Positions 52,011 to 59,608 of a stretch of 64,000 nucleotides of DNA are shown here, piece by piece. Position numbers and translations under genes: made by a program. Source of the DNA: JAVBLK01 sp031553565 (GTDB lineage Bacteria; Bacillota; Clostridia; Christensenellales; DUVY01); NCBI GenBank assembly GCA_031553565.1, contig JAVBLK010000037.1:6634-70633 (forward strand). The letters are read 5' to 3'. The notes under the pieces are model-generated. The model worked only from the letters and a program-made list of their open reading frames with translations. It had not been told where the DNA came from and searched no databases. Position 1 is the stretch's first letter. Every line of letters begins with the position of its first letter.

Positions 52011-52276
52011 GCGACGAACGGGAGAAGGGCCATAATCCTTGCCCTCTTTATTGCTGTTACGACCTCGCGCTGATGCTTTGCGCAGGTGCCGCTGGCGCGG
52101 CGCGGCACGATTTTGCCTTTATCGGTGATCTGCCTCTTCAGCTTGGCAAGATCCTTATAATCGATCACTTCGATCTTATCCGCGCAGAATACGCAGACTT
52201 TCTTTTTCATAGGGCGCTTAATGCGTTTGACGTTTTTATCGTCGCCGCCCTGCGACGGCTTTTTAAATTCAGCCAT
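52004..52276 (-). CDS. rpsR: 30S ribosomal protein S18
   Basis: A 90-aa S18. The core KVCVFCADKIEVIDYKDLAK, RQITDKGKIVPRRASGTC and HQREVVTAIKRARIMALLPF match the family. The Cys residues at CVFC belong to the zinc-binding type of S18, as does the later TCAKH. It is the last gene of rpsF-ssb-rpsR. The stop codon is part of a repeat hairpin. Confidence 0.96.
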   Translation of the reverse strand: MAEFKKPSQGGDDKNVKRIKRPMKKKVCVFCADKIEVIDYKDLAKLKRQITDKGKIVPRRASGTCAKHQREVVTAIKRARIMALLPFVAE

Positions 52277-52337
52277 ATTTATGTTTAACTCCTAAAATCT
52301 TTTAATTTGTTTATCCGTTACCGCCCGTGCGGATCCT

Positions 52338-52757
52338 TTAGAAGGGCAGGTCCTCGTCTTCTAAAGGCTTCAGCTCGGATACCTTCGCCTTGACAGCGGG
52401 CGCGGGCGCACTGCCCTCAAAGCTGTCGCCGCCGCCCTGGTTCGGGCTGGACAAAAACTCGACTTCGTCGGCGATTATATCGAACGCGTACTTTTTCACG
52501 CCGTCCTGCTCGTATGTCCTGGTTTCGATCCTGCCGGTGATCCCCGCCAAATTGCCCTTACGTAAATACTTGTGGCAGTTCTCGCCCATAGCGCTCCAGA
52601 CAGTAATATTGAAAAAATCGACTTCGCGCTCGCCGGTCTGCTTGCTTACGAACCTGCGGTTGACCGCCAGCCCGAATTTACAGACAGATGCGCCGGAGCC
52701 GGTAGTGGTAAGCTCCGGATCGCGGGTAAGTCTGCCGATCAAAATTGCTTTATTCAT
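52338..52757 (-). CDS. ssb: Single-stranded DNA-binding protein
   Basis: A 139-aa SSB. The OB fold (MNKAILIGRLTRDPELTTTG, NITVWSAMGENCHKYLRKG, GRIETRTYEQDGVKKYAFDI) is followed by a short Gly/Ser-rich linker and the acidic tip EDEDLPF that recruits partner proteins. It lies between rpsF and rpsR as in most Firmicutes. Confidence 0.96.
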   Translation of the reverse strand: MNKAILIGRLTRDPELTTTGSGASVCKFGLAVNRRFVSKQTGEREVDFFNITVWSAMGENCHKYLRKGNLAGITGRIETRTYEQDGVKKYAFDIIADEVEFLSSPNQGGGDSFEGSAPAPAVKAKVSELKPLEDEDLPF

Positions 52758-52871
52758 AATTCACCAAGGATAAAAGGCCGCTTCATGCCTTTTGCCCGCC
52801 CTTAATTTCCGCCCTTTGGCACGAGATAGCGCCAAGGGACTGCCTTGCCGCGTCCTGATACGCGAAAAAGC

Positions 52872-53156
52872 CTAGTTCTTGTTGATTATCATGTAGCGCA
52901 TTACCTCGTCCGAAATCTTCATCTGGCGCTCGATCTCAAGCGGCAGGTCAGATTTTGCGGTGAAGTTCATCAGGACATAAAACCCTTCGGTTTTCTTTTC
53001 AATAGGGTACGCCAATCTCTTGACCCCCCACTTGTCCGCCTTTTCAACCTCGCCGCCCGACGCAGTTACAAGCGTTTTGTACTTCTCGATCTGCGCGTCG
53101 ATCGCCTCATCGTTAAGCTTCGAGTCCAAGATGTACAACACTTCATACTTATTCAT
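52872..53156 (-). CDS. rpsF: 30S ribosomal protein S6
   Basis: A 94-aa S6 (MNKYEVLYILDSKLNDEAID, WGVKRLAYPIEKKTEGFYVL). The ATG at 53156 follows GGAGGAG; the longer frame to 53225 is rejected. It is first in the rpsF-ssb-rpsR operon and preceded by a ~120-nt structured leader. Confidence 0.96.
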   Translation of the reverse strand: MNKYEVLYILDSKLNDEAIDAQIEKYKTLVTASGGEVEKADKWGVKRLAYPIEKKTEGFYVLMNFTAKSDLPLEIERQMKISDEVMRYMIINKN

Positions 53157-53275
53157 GGCTGCTCCTCCTTTTGGCCTATGACCCCCGGTCTCCCCGGGAG
53201 TAAGGAAATTTTTCACCGAACCCATTAAAAAACAAGTTCGGCTTTACCGCATAAAACGGCAAACGCCGTTAAAGC
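53157..53275 (-). promoter_or_regulatory. Structured rpsF leader, candidate S6:S18 autoregulatory RNA
   Basis: On the minus strand the leader has three hairpins: AACGGC-GTTT-GCCGTT, CCGAAC-14 nt-GTTCGG (53241-53216), and CCCCGG-GGAGA-CCGGGG next to the ribosome site. rpsF leaders in many bacteria bind the S6:S18 complex through a hairpin with a CCG element; the second hairpin is a candidate. The assignment is by position and partial likeness only. Confidence 0.45.
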
Positions 53276-53281
53276 CTGTAC

Positions 53282-53290
53282 ATTATAGCA
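53282..53290 (-). promoter_or_regulatory. Extended -10 promoter of rpsF
   Basis: Minus strand TGC-TATAAT (53290-53282). Predicted start of transcription is near 53275. Confidence 0.72.
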
Positions 53291-53429
53291 AAACTATTTT
53301 TTTTTGGCAATTAAAATGGAACGCCCTAAAAATATTGCGGCGCCGCCTTTAAGAGAATGCGGACCGGATGCTTCGTATGCTTATAATTTTATTTAGGTAC
53401 GGACAGAATATATACGGAGGGATACATAT

Positions 53430-53570
53430 ATGGTTAATTTTGACCCCGTTTCAAAAACCACGGCAAGAAACGCGTGGCAGCTTTTTGCGCACACGGGCGA
53501 AATAGGCTATTACCTTTTATACAAGGAATTGTCCGGCAGCCCCGAAAACCGCGGGGAGATACTTGAATAA
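53430..53570 (+). CDS. yqzL: YqzL-like small protein
   Basis: A 46-aa protein. The central TARNAWQLFAHTGEIGYYLL is the signature of the YqzL family, small proteins usually encoded next to era in Firmicutes. The ATG at 53430 follows GGAGG at about 9 nt, and a terminator overlaps the stop. Here it is on the strand opposite to era and converges on it, whereas family members are usually co-directional with era. The function is unknown. Confidence 0.82.
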   Translation: MVNFDPVSKTTARNAWQLFAHTGEIGYYLLYKELSGSPENRGEILE

Positions 53571-53615
53571 AATCTGTTCCGGGAACAATCAGCATGACTG
53601 CCCGGCAGATTTTTT
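53569..53615 (+). terminator. Terminator of yqzL
   Basis: AAAATCTG...CCGGG / CCCGG-CAGATTTTTT, a two-part stem with a T-run. It also faces the end of era. Confidence 0.8.
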
Positions 53616-53692
53616 CCCCGAATTTGGGCGACTCCTGCTTGCATGTTCTTTTTGCGGGAGGAACAATGCCGCCTGTCGGAAGTTCCGGAAAA

Positions 53693-54535
53693 CTATTTCC
53701 TTACCTTTACGAATAGCTGCAGGTTGACCGGGCAACCGGTAAGTTTTTCGATGTCCGGGCGCGCCCTTTTGCCGATTTCTTTCAGCATCGCGCCGCCCTT
53801 TCCGATTATGATCGTCTTGTGGTTGTCCTTATCGCACACTATATCCGCGCCTATATCATACAGCGCCCGCCCCTTCCGCTTCTTATACTCCGTCACCTCG
53901 ACGCTGACGCCGTGCGGCACCTCCTCACGCAAAAGATACAGCATCTTTTCGCGCAGGATCTCGGCCGCCATAAATTTTTCGGGGCTCGTGGTATATTCGT
54001 CATCACCGTAAACGGCCTCGCCCTCGGGCAGCAGCCCGATTATGATTTCCTTCAGTTTGTCTACGTTCGTGCCCGCCTTCGCCGAAACTGGGATGATCTC
54101 GGTTATACCCTTTTTGCCGTTATAATGCGCTATTATCGGATAGACCTGTTCATATGCGCACAGATCGACCTTGTTTATCACCAAAATTATGGGCAGCCCG
54201 CGCCGCGCGTACACAGAAATATTATTCTCATCGCGTTCGTCCAGCTTATGCGTGCCGTCGATGACATAAACGATCACATCGGCGCCGCCCGCGGCACTCC
54301 TGACCGCCTTGCCAAGGCCTATGTCATCTTCTTTCCGCGGCTTGAATATCCCCGGGGTGTCGGTCATAACAAGCTGCGCGCTGCCGTCCTCCTTTGTGAA
54401 GATTCCTGTCACCGCATCCTTGGTGGTCTGCGGGCGCGGCGAAACGATAGACACCTTTTCCCCCGTCATAGCGTTGATGAGCGAGGACTTGCCGCAATTC
54501 GGGCGTCCCAATAATACTGCTGTTCCTGTTTTCAT
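53693..54535 (-). CDS. era: GTPase Era
   Basis: A 280-aa GTPase needed for 30S subunit maturation. The G1 motif GRPNCGKSS is at residues 10-17, with DTPG (G3) and NKVD (G4). The C-terminal KH domain has IGKGGAMLKEIGKRAR, which binds the 3' end of 16S rRNA. It is the last gene of the yqfC-to-era cluster. The Shine-Dalgarno is weak (GGA at 12 nt). Confidence 0.96.
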   Translation of the reverse strand: MKTGTAVLLGRPNCGKSSLINAMTGEKVSIVSPRPQTTKDAVTGIFTKEDGSAQLVMTDTPGIFKPRKEDDIGLGKAVRSAAGGADVIVYVIDGTHKLDERDENNISVYARRGLPIILVINKVDLCAYEQVYPIIAHYNGKKGITEIIPVSAKAGTNVDKLKEIIIGLLPEGEAVYGDDEYTTSPEKFMAAEILREKMLYLLREEVPHGVSVEVTEYKKRKGRALYDIGADIVCDKDNHKTIIIGKGGAMLKEIGKRARPDIEKLTGCPVNLQLFVKVRK

Positions 54536-54607
54536 AAGTATACTAATTCCGTTAAAATGAAAATTCCGTTAAAAGACTTGATATAATATTGAAATATCCG
54601 GCCGCCG

Positions 54608-55003
54608 TCATTTTTTGAAGCCGAAGCTGCTGGGTAAAAGCTTGCTCAGTTCAAACGCCTCGGCGCCGGATTCGTTGGCGACTATTACGGCAGCGTGCCG
54701 CGAAAACTCCGACAGCACCTGCCGGCAGATCCCGCAAGGGAACGGCATTTCGGGGCCGTTATGATATACGGCGATGGCGGCAAACGAGGTCTCGCCCTCG
54801 CTGACCGCCTTTGCCGCGGCAGTCCTCTCCGCGCACAGGGTCGCGCCGAACGAGGCGTTCTCGATGTTGCAGCCGGTAAAGATCTTTCCCGAATCGGTAA
54901 GCAGCGCCGCGCCCACCGCGTAATCCGAATACGGCGCGTAAGCGTTATCGGCCGCAGCCTTGGCCATTTCTATAAGTTCCTCGTACTCATCCGGGTCCAG
55001 CAC
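54608..55003 (-). CDS. cdd: Cytidine deaminase
   Basis: A 131-aa zinc enzyme deaminating cytidine and deoxycytidine. The zinc and catalytic motif is CAERTA with the later PCGICRQ. The GTG start at 55003 follows GGGGGG by about 10 nt and lies 4 nt past the ybeY stop. The neighbours are those of the standard Firmicutes cluster. Confidence 0.95.
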   Translation of the reverse strand: MLDPDEYEELIEMAKAAADNAYAPYSDYAVGAALLTDSGKIFTGCNIENASFGATLCAERTAAAKAVSEGETSFAAIAVYHNGPEMPFPCGICRQVLSEFSRHAAVIVANESGAEAFELSKLLPSSFGFKK

Positions 55004-55007
55004 TTTA

Positions 55008-55502
55008 TTATTCCCCCCGTTGTAATCCCATATACTTCATAACAGCTTCTTCCGCCGTCCGCATCAGGGTCTTGCCGCTCTCATCCTCATGATCGAAACC
55101 GAAAAGGTGTAAAAGCCCGTGCGTAAACAGATAACAGATCTCCCGCCGCTCCGAATGCCCGTACTCCTTGCTCTGTGAAACCGCGACGGCCTTACAGATC
55201 ACGATATCGCCCAGGTTCACCGCGCCCGTTTCGTCTGTCTCGAACGGAAACTCAGCCGGTTTAATGCAAGGCAGCGGCAGCCCGGAGGGCTTTATAAGGT
55301 CGAGGCCGGGGAAACTCAGCACGTCGGTCGTCTTATCCGCCCCGCGGTGCGCGGCGTTTATTTCACGCATTTTTTTCGCGGACACGAAAGTGACCGAAAC
55401 CGTAAAATGGCAATCCTGCCCCAAAACCTTAACGCACGCGGCCGCCGCCGCCGTTATATCCGGCAAATAACCGCTCTTATCATCTAAAAGAACTTTTAAC
55501 AT
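55008..55502 (-). CDS. ybeY: Endoribonuclease YbeY
   Basis: A 164-aa metal-dependent RNase for rRNA maturation. The signature HGLLHLFGFDHED supplies three zinc ligands. ATG 55502 (MLKVLLDD) fits the family better than the frame start at 55529. It lies directly upstream of cdd; dgkA, usually between them, is missing. Confidence 0.94.
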   Translation of the reverse strand: MLKVLLDDKSGYLPDITAAAAACVKVLGQDCHFTVSVTFVSAKKMREINAAHRGADKTTDVLSFPGLDLIKPSGLPLPCIKPAEFPFETDETGAVNLGDIVICKAVAVSQSKEYGHSERREICYLFTHGLLHLFGFDHEDESGKTLMRTAEEAVMKYMGLQRGE

Positions 55503-55591
55503 ATGTATCAAACCTGACGCGCTGCCCAAAGTATTTCATTTTCGCGCCACAGAACAGACGGCAGACGCTTGCTTTAGGGTATAATACCGGT

Positions 55592-57037
55592 TTATTTGGG
55601 GTATTCGATCCTTGTGTGGTACAGTCCGGTCGATAATTCGGCGATAGTCTGGCGGATTATTGCAAAATCCTTGGTGGTAATATCGCAGTTATCGAACTGG
55701 CCGTCGGCGATCCTGTCATAGATAATACCGTCGACCAATTTCCCTACCTTTTGGATGTCGGGCGCCTGCATTGCGCGGATAGCGGCCTCGCTGCTGTCGC
55801 ATATCATGATAATAGCCGCGATCTTTGACGTGGGCTTGTCGCCCTTATAGCGGTAGAAATCCATATCCACCTCGCCGTCGGTCATACGCCTGGCCTTTTC
55901 ATAAAAGAATTTCATCACGGTAGTCCCGTGATGCTCCATCGTGATCGCGGCAAGATCTTTCGGCAGCCTTGCGGCAACCGCCATCTTGTAACCGTCGCTG
56001 GTGTGTTTATGGATTATCTCGGCGGAAAGTTCGGGCGTTATCTCGTCGTGCGGATTGCCGCCGGTCTGGTTCTCGGTAAAGAATTCGACGTTCTCCAATT
56101 TCCCGATATCATGGTAAAGCGCGGCGGCGCGCGCCATATAGATGTTCTCGCCCAAGGCGGACGCGCAGCTCTCGGCAAGGTTCCCCACCGTCTGAGAATG
56201 GTTGAACGTCGCGGGCGCCTCGGTCATCAGCCGCTTTAAAAGCGGCTGGCGCATATCGCTGAGCTCGGCCAGCCGGCTGTTGGTCGTGATCATGAATATA
56301 AGCTCTAAAAGAGGGATAAAAAACAGTACCAGCAGCACCTGCGCGACGATCCCGCCCGCAATATATGCGGCTTGCTGCCAAATAGGCGTGGGCGACGTCC
56401 CGTAAAGAAGAGTGAATAAGATCGCAGCGGGCGCGATCAGGATGCTGAACAGCAACAGATATCCGATAAAATCTGCACGGCCTGTGTTGCGGTTTATCCT
56501 GCCAAGCGCCACCAGCGAGTAGGCGACCGAGCATACCGCCATGATCGTTTCCTGTATGATCATGCTCTGATCGCCGGCCGCGTCGGTAATAAGCAGAACG
56601 TACGCAAGGGTTTGAAAAATACATATGAAATTGACGGTAAAGCCCAGCCGCGGCTCGATAAGGTTGGCAATGATTATCCCCGCAAAGCACATAGGCATCG
56701 CATACATGGAAAAATGGCTTGCGATAAGGCAAAACAGGAAGTTCAAAACGATCGCCGTACCCGAAACGCCCAGGTACCGTTTGCCCTTGATGCCGTCCCG
56801 GTATGAGAAGCCCATATACAGCAGCAGCACCAGGAACGAGACGACGAACACGCCTGCCATAATAACGTACAGCAGGATCTCGTCGGCGCCGCCGGTGATT
56901 TTGCGGCCGTCGATCAGCTCGGCCTTTAAAGTGGTCAAACCGATAAGCACCGCGATAAACAAAAGAGAAATAGCGCCGGCCGCGATTTTATCCTTAGCCG
57001 TCAGCCTGATCTTTTTCGATATTTTAGTTTCAGTCAT
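55592..57037 (-). CDS. PgpH-like HD-domain protein lacking the extracellular domain
   Basis: A 481-aa membrane phosphohydrolase of the YqfF/PgpH family, which degrades cyclic di-AMP. One N-terminal helix, seven helices (7TM) and a cytoplasmic HD domain (LYHDIGKLENVEFF, then HDEITPELSAEIIHKH and EHHGTT) are present. The standard protein has about 700 residues with a large extracytoplasmic 7TMR-HDED domain after the first helix; here only ~30 residues separate helix 1 from helix 2. The catalytic HD residues are intact. It lies between yqfD and ybeY as usual, but phoH is absent. Confidence 0.88.
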   Translation of the reverse strand: MTETKISKKIRLTAKDKIAAGAISLLFIAVLIGLTTLKAELIDGRKITGGADEILLYVIMAGVFVVSFLVLLLYMGFSYRDGIKGKRYLGVSGTAIVLNFLFCLIASHFSMYAMPMCFAGIIIANLIEPRLGFTVNFICIFQTLAYVLLITDAAGDQSMIIQETIMAVCSVAYSLVALGRINRNTGRADFIGYLLLFSILIAPAAILFTLLYGTSPTPIWQQAAYIAGGIVAQVLLVLFFIPLLELIFMITTNSRLAELSDMRQPLLKRLMTEAPATFNHSQTVGNLAESCASALGENIYMARAAALYHDIGKLENVEFFTENQTGGNPHDEITPELSAEIIHKHTSDGYKMAVAARLPKDLAAITMEHHGTTVMKFFYEKARRMTDGEVDMDFYRYKGDKPTSKIAAIIMICDSSEAAIRAMQAPDIQKVGKLVDGIIYDRIADGQFDNCDITTKDFAIIRQTIAELSTGLYHTRIEYPK

Positions 57038-57074
57038 ATTTTTTCTTTAGGTTTTATGCTTATGCAATTTTCGT

Positions 57075-58220
57075 TTACAGCAGCATTTCAGTTTCTATAT
57101 TATACATCGTAACGATATATTTGTCTATCTGTCTAACATCTGTTTTCACCCCGGCGATATAGGCGCCCTTTGGCACCTTGGCCTCCGCCTCCTGACGCAG
57201 CCGGCTTATCAGCGCGTCCTTTACCGCCTCATAATCGTAATGAACGGTTTTTGCCTCCAGCTCGTAGAACCGCTCCGCAGTATTGTACAGCGGCAAAAAG
57301 GACTTGAAAATAACGCCGGTCACGGTTTCGCTGTCATACAAAGCATACGGGCATTCCGTATTCTTTATTTTCAGGCTCATCCCGCAGATTTTAAAGCCGC
57401 GGTTTTCGATAAAACTCCCTGTCCTTACATATTCTTCCCTTTCCGTAAAGAAAACATTTTCCGCGCTGAAAAAAACCTTGCCCCTCACCTCGCCTTTTGC
57501 GGCAACCTCTGTCCTGTTGCCTTCCTTGTCAAGATTGTAACCCGCGATAAGCACCGCGCCCTTCCTGACAATGTCGCCCGGCTTTACCAGCGCCGTACCG
57601 TCAAGGGCCAGCACCCTCGTTACAACAGCGTCATACGAGGCGGTTATATCATGCGGCGCGGCAGTTGTCCCGCCGTCCTTTTCTGTCGTCTCGTTTATCC
57701 TGATTATAAGGCAGGTGCCGCGCATCTCGGCAGTCACGTCAGCGGCGTCCGCGAGCCCGATATTGAGCGCAAGCGCGACTTCGCCCCTGTCAACGTCCTT
57801 TTTCCGCATACCGCCGCGGTAGCCCATTTCCGTCAGTATCGCGGTGACCTCTGAAGCCTTGATCCTCTCCAGCCCCTCGACCCGTATGTCCCAGACGCGG
57901 CCGGAATACGCCGCCGCGCCCGAAACGCATAAAATGAAGCCTGCGATAAGCCCGATCCTTAACGACAGCTTTTTTAAGCCCGCGGGCAGACCCTTCTCGT
58001 CCGTAACAGAAAACTTATAGCTTTGCTTTTGCAAAAAGGCGCATACCCGTTTCTTCCTGCGGTAAGATACCGAAAAGGTCAGCACCTGATAAGACGGCCT
58101 CTTCAATCCGTAAAGCACGAAACCCCCGTTTAAGAGCGCGGTCAAAAGCCTGTCAAGGTTCAGCCCCTCGACCTTTATCCGGACACTGCCGGCCAAAAGT
58201 AATATCAGCCGATTAAACAC
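57075..58220 (-). CDS. yqfD: Sporulation protein YqfD
   Basis: A 381-aa membrane protein of the YqfD family, made in the mother cell during sporulation. The N-terminal region INRLILLLAGSVRIKVEGLN is followed by one membrane helix (about residue 87-107), then the conserved WDIRVEGLERIKASEVTAIL and TCLIIRINE. The GTG start at 58220 follows AAAGGGG at about 8 nt. It follows yqfC by 12 nt, so they form an operon. Confidence 0.92.
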   Translation of the reverse strand: MFNRLILLLAGSVRIKVEGLNLDRLLTALLNGGFVLYGLKRPSYQVLTFSVSYRRKKRVCAFLQKQSYKFSVTDEKGLPAGLKKLSLRIGLIAGFILCVSGAAAYSGRVWDIRVEGLERIKASEVTAILTEMGYRGGMRKKDVDRGEVALALNIGLADAADVTAEMRGTCLIIRINETTEKDGGTTAAPHDITASYDAVVTRVLALDGTALVKPGDIVRKGAVLIAGYNLDKEGNRTEVAAKGEVRGKVFFSAENVFFTEREEYVRTGSFIENRGFKICGMSLKIKNTECPYALYDSETVTGVIFKSFLPLYNTAERFYELEAKTVHYDYEAVKDALISRLRQEAEAKVPKGAYIAGVKTDVRQIDKYIVTMYNIETEMLL

Positions 58221-58232
58221 TTTTTCGCCCCT

Positions 58233-58583
58233 TTAAACGCGCTTTTCCGCGTTTTTACCCGCGCCGGCATCCCCGGCAGTTTTCCCGTCCTTTTTTTCGG
58301 ATGACTTTGCGGGAAAACTTTCCTCCGCCGTCAGCGACACTATCCTGCCCGTCATAACGATCTCGTCAGCGGACAGCTGCTTTACGGCAAGGTCATGCCC
58401 CGCGACCTCCAGCCGCCCGTTCTTTATCCGCAGCGCGATCTTGTCCGTGCCGTAGGAGATAACGCCTTTATGCCCCTGTACATACAAGGCAGCGCCGCCT
58501 ATATTGACGTACCGGTAGGCGCTGAAGGCGGTGTCAAAAGGCAGCTCGGTCAGCGCGGCGATCTCTTTTAAAAACGAATTCAT
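58233..58583 (-). CDS. yqfC: Sporulation protein YqfC
   Basis: A 116-aa member of the YqfC/YabP family of small sporulation proteins. TELPFDTAFSAYRYVNIGG and DKIALRIKNGRLEVAGHDL are typical, and the C-terminal ~30 residues are a charged extension. The ATG at 58583 has no clear Shine-Dalgarno. It is first in the yqfC-yqfD order. Confidence 0.9.
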   Translation of the reverse strand: MNSFLKEIAALTELPFDTAFSAYRYVNIGGAALYVQGHKGVISYGTDKIALRIKNGRLEVAGHDLAVKQLSADEIVMTGRIVSLTAEESFPAKSSEKKDGKTAGDAGAGKNAEKRV

Positions 58584-58695
58584 AATTATTTATGTTTATG
58601 CCGCGGCGGTTTTGAAAAGACCTTTTATGCGCGGCGCAACGGATTTGAAGCCCCCGAACTTTTTAAACTTTAGCCTTTACACCCGCGCTTAATAG

Positions 58696-58704
58696 TGTTA
58701 TACT
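58696..58704 (+). promoter_or_regulatory. Extended -10 promoter of the lgt-family gene, near-leaderless
   Basis: TGT-TATACT (58696-58704), 9 nt before the ATG at 58714. The predicted leader is about 3 nt and there is no Shine-Dalgarno. Confidence 0.68.
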
Positions 58705-58713
58705 CTGTACATT

Positions 58714-59529
58714 ATGATAACAGGATATGAATGGTTGTATCAGGGTTTTATGCTGGTAGGCGTTGCCGCATGCGTGTTTTGGGTGCTGCCCGGCGTAACA
58801 AGACGCTATGATATGAGTAAAAAGTCCGACTATTTTTATACGATCCTCACGCTCATCGCGATCGCGGCGGGCATGGGTGGCGCGATCCTCTTTCAATTTA
58901 TATACGACCTTTTTGAATACGGCTTTAGGCTGCCCTCCGGCTACGCGCCGGGCATGACCTTTTTGGGCGGGCTTATAACCGGCGCGGCAGCGTTTATTAT
59001 TGGGGCGAGATTTGTCGCAAAGCCCGATATAAGAAACGATTTTTGGATAATACTGCGCGCGTTCGCCCCCTGCGTATGTATCGCGCACGCTTTCGGCAGG
59101 ATCGGCTGTTTGTTCGGCGGCTGCTGCTACGGCGTCGAGATGCACGGCTTTCCCGGCATTTGGTTCCCGATCGGCTCGAACGCGTCCAATCATCTGGCGC
59201 ACGGGCTTGCGGAAGTATGCGTCCTCCCGACCCAGTTATTCGAAGCCGTATTCCTGTTTATCCTGTTCTTCATATGCTACAACAAGAAATTTACCGATAA
59301 ATCGATGATAATATATCTGTTCAGCTACGGCGTTTTCCGTTTTGTTATCGAGTTTTTCCGCGGCGATCCGCGCGGCGAAATTTTCTGGCAGACGGCCCTT
59401 TCCCCGTCGCAGGTCATTTCCTTGGGAATGATAGCGCTGGGCGCGGTCTTGCTTGTGCTTGTCTACAAAAAAGGGTTTTTCAAAAAATACACGCCGCCCG
59501 ATAAGAAGGAAGCGGTAACAGTCAGCTGA
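58714..59529 (+). CDS. lgt: Prolipoprotein diacylglyceryl transferase family protein
   Basis: A 271-aa polytopic membrane protein with seven helices. HAFGRIGCLFGGCCYG corresponds to the Lgt signature, but the classical GRIGNFINxE is replaced by a Cys/Gly-rich version, and the conserved SYGxxRFxxEFFR element (LFSYGVFRFVIEFFRGD) is present. Such variants form a second group of Lgt-like proteins in anaerobes. Lipoproteins such as PotD need an Lgt, but whether this is the housekeeping enzyme is uncertain. Confidence 0.82.
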   Translation: MITGYEWLYQGFMLVGVAACVFWVLPGVTRRYDMSKKSDYFYTILTLIAIAAGMGGAILFQFIYDLFEYGFRLPSGYAPGMTFLGGLITGAAAFIIGARFVAKPDIRNDFWIILRAFAPCVCIAHAFGRIGCLFGGCCYGVEMHGFPGIWFPIGSNASNHLAHGLAEVCVLPTQLFEAVFLFILFFICYNKKFTDKSMIIYLFSYGVFRFVIEFFRGDPRGEIFWQTALSPSQVISLGMIALGAVLLVLVYKKGFFKKYTPPDKKEAVTVS

Positions 59530-59541
59530 TACTAATCCGCG

Positions 59542-59585
59542 TTTTAAAACGGCCGGAACAGCTTTTACGCTGTTCCGGCCGTTTT
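59542..59585. terminator. Bidirectional terminator
   Basis: A 15-bp perfect stem AACGGCCGGAACAGC with a 6-nt loop, TTTT on both strands, between the lgt-family gene and the convergent nitroreductase. Confidence 0.92.
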
Positions 59586-59608
59586 GCGTTTAGACGCGGT
59601 TTTATGTA

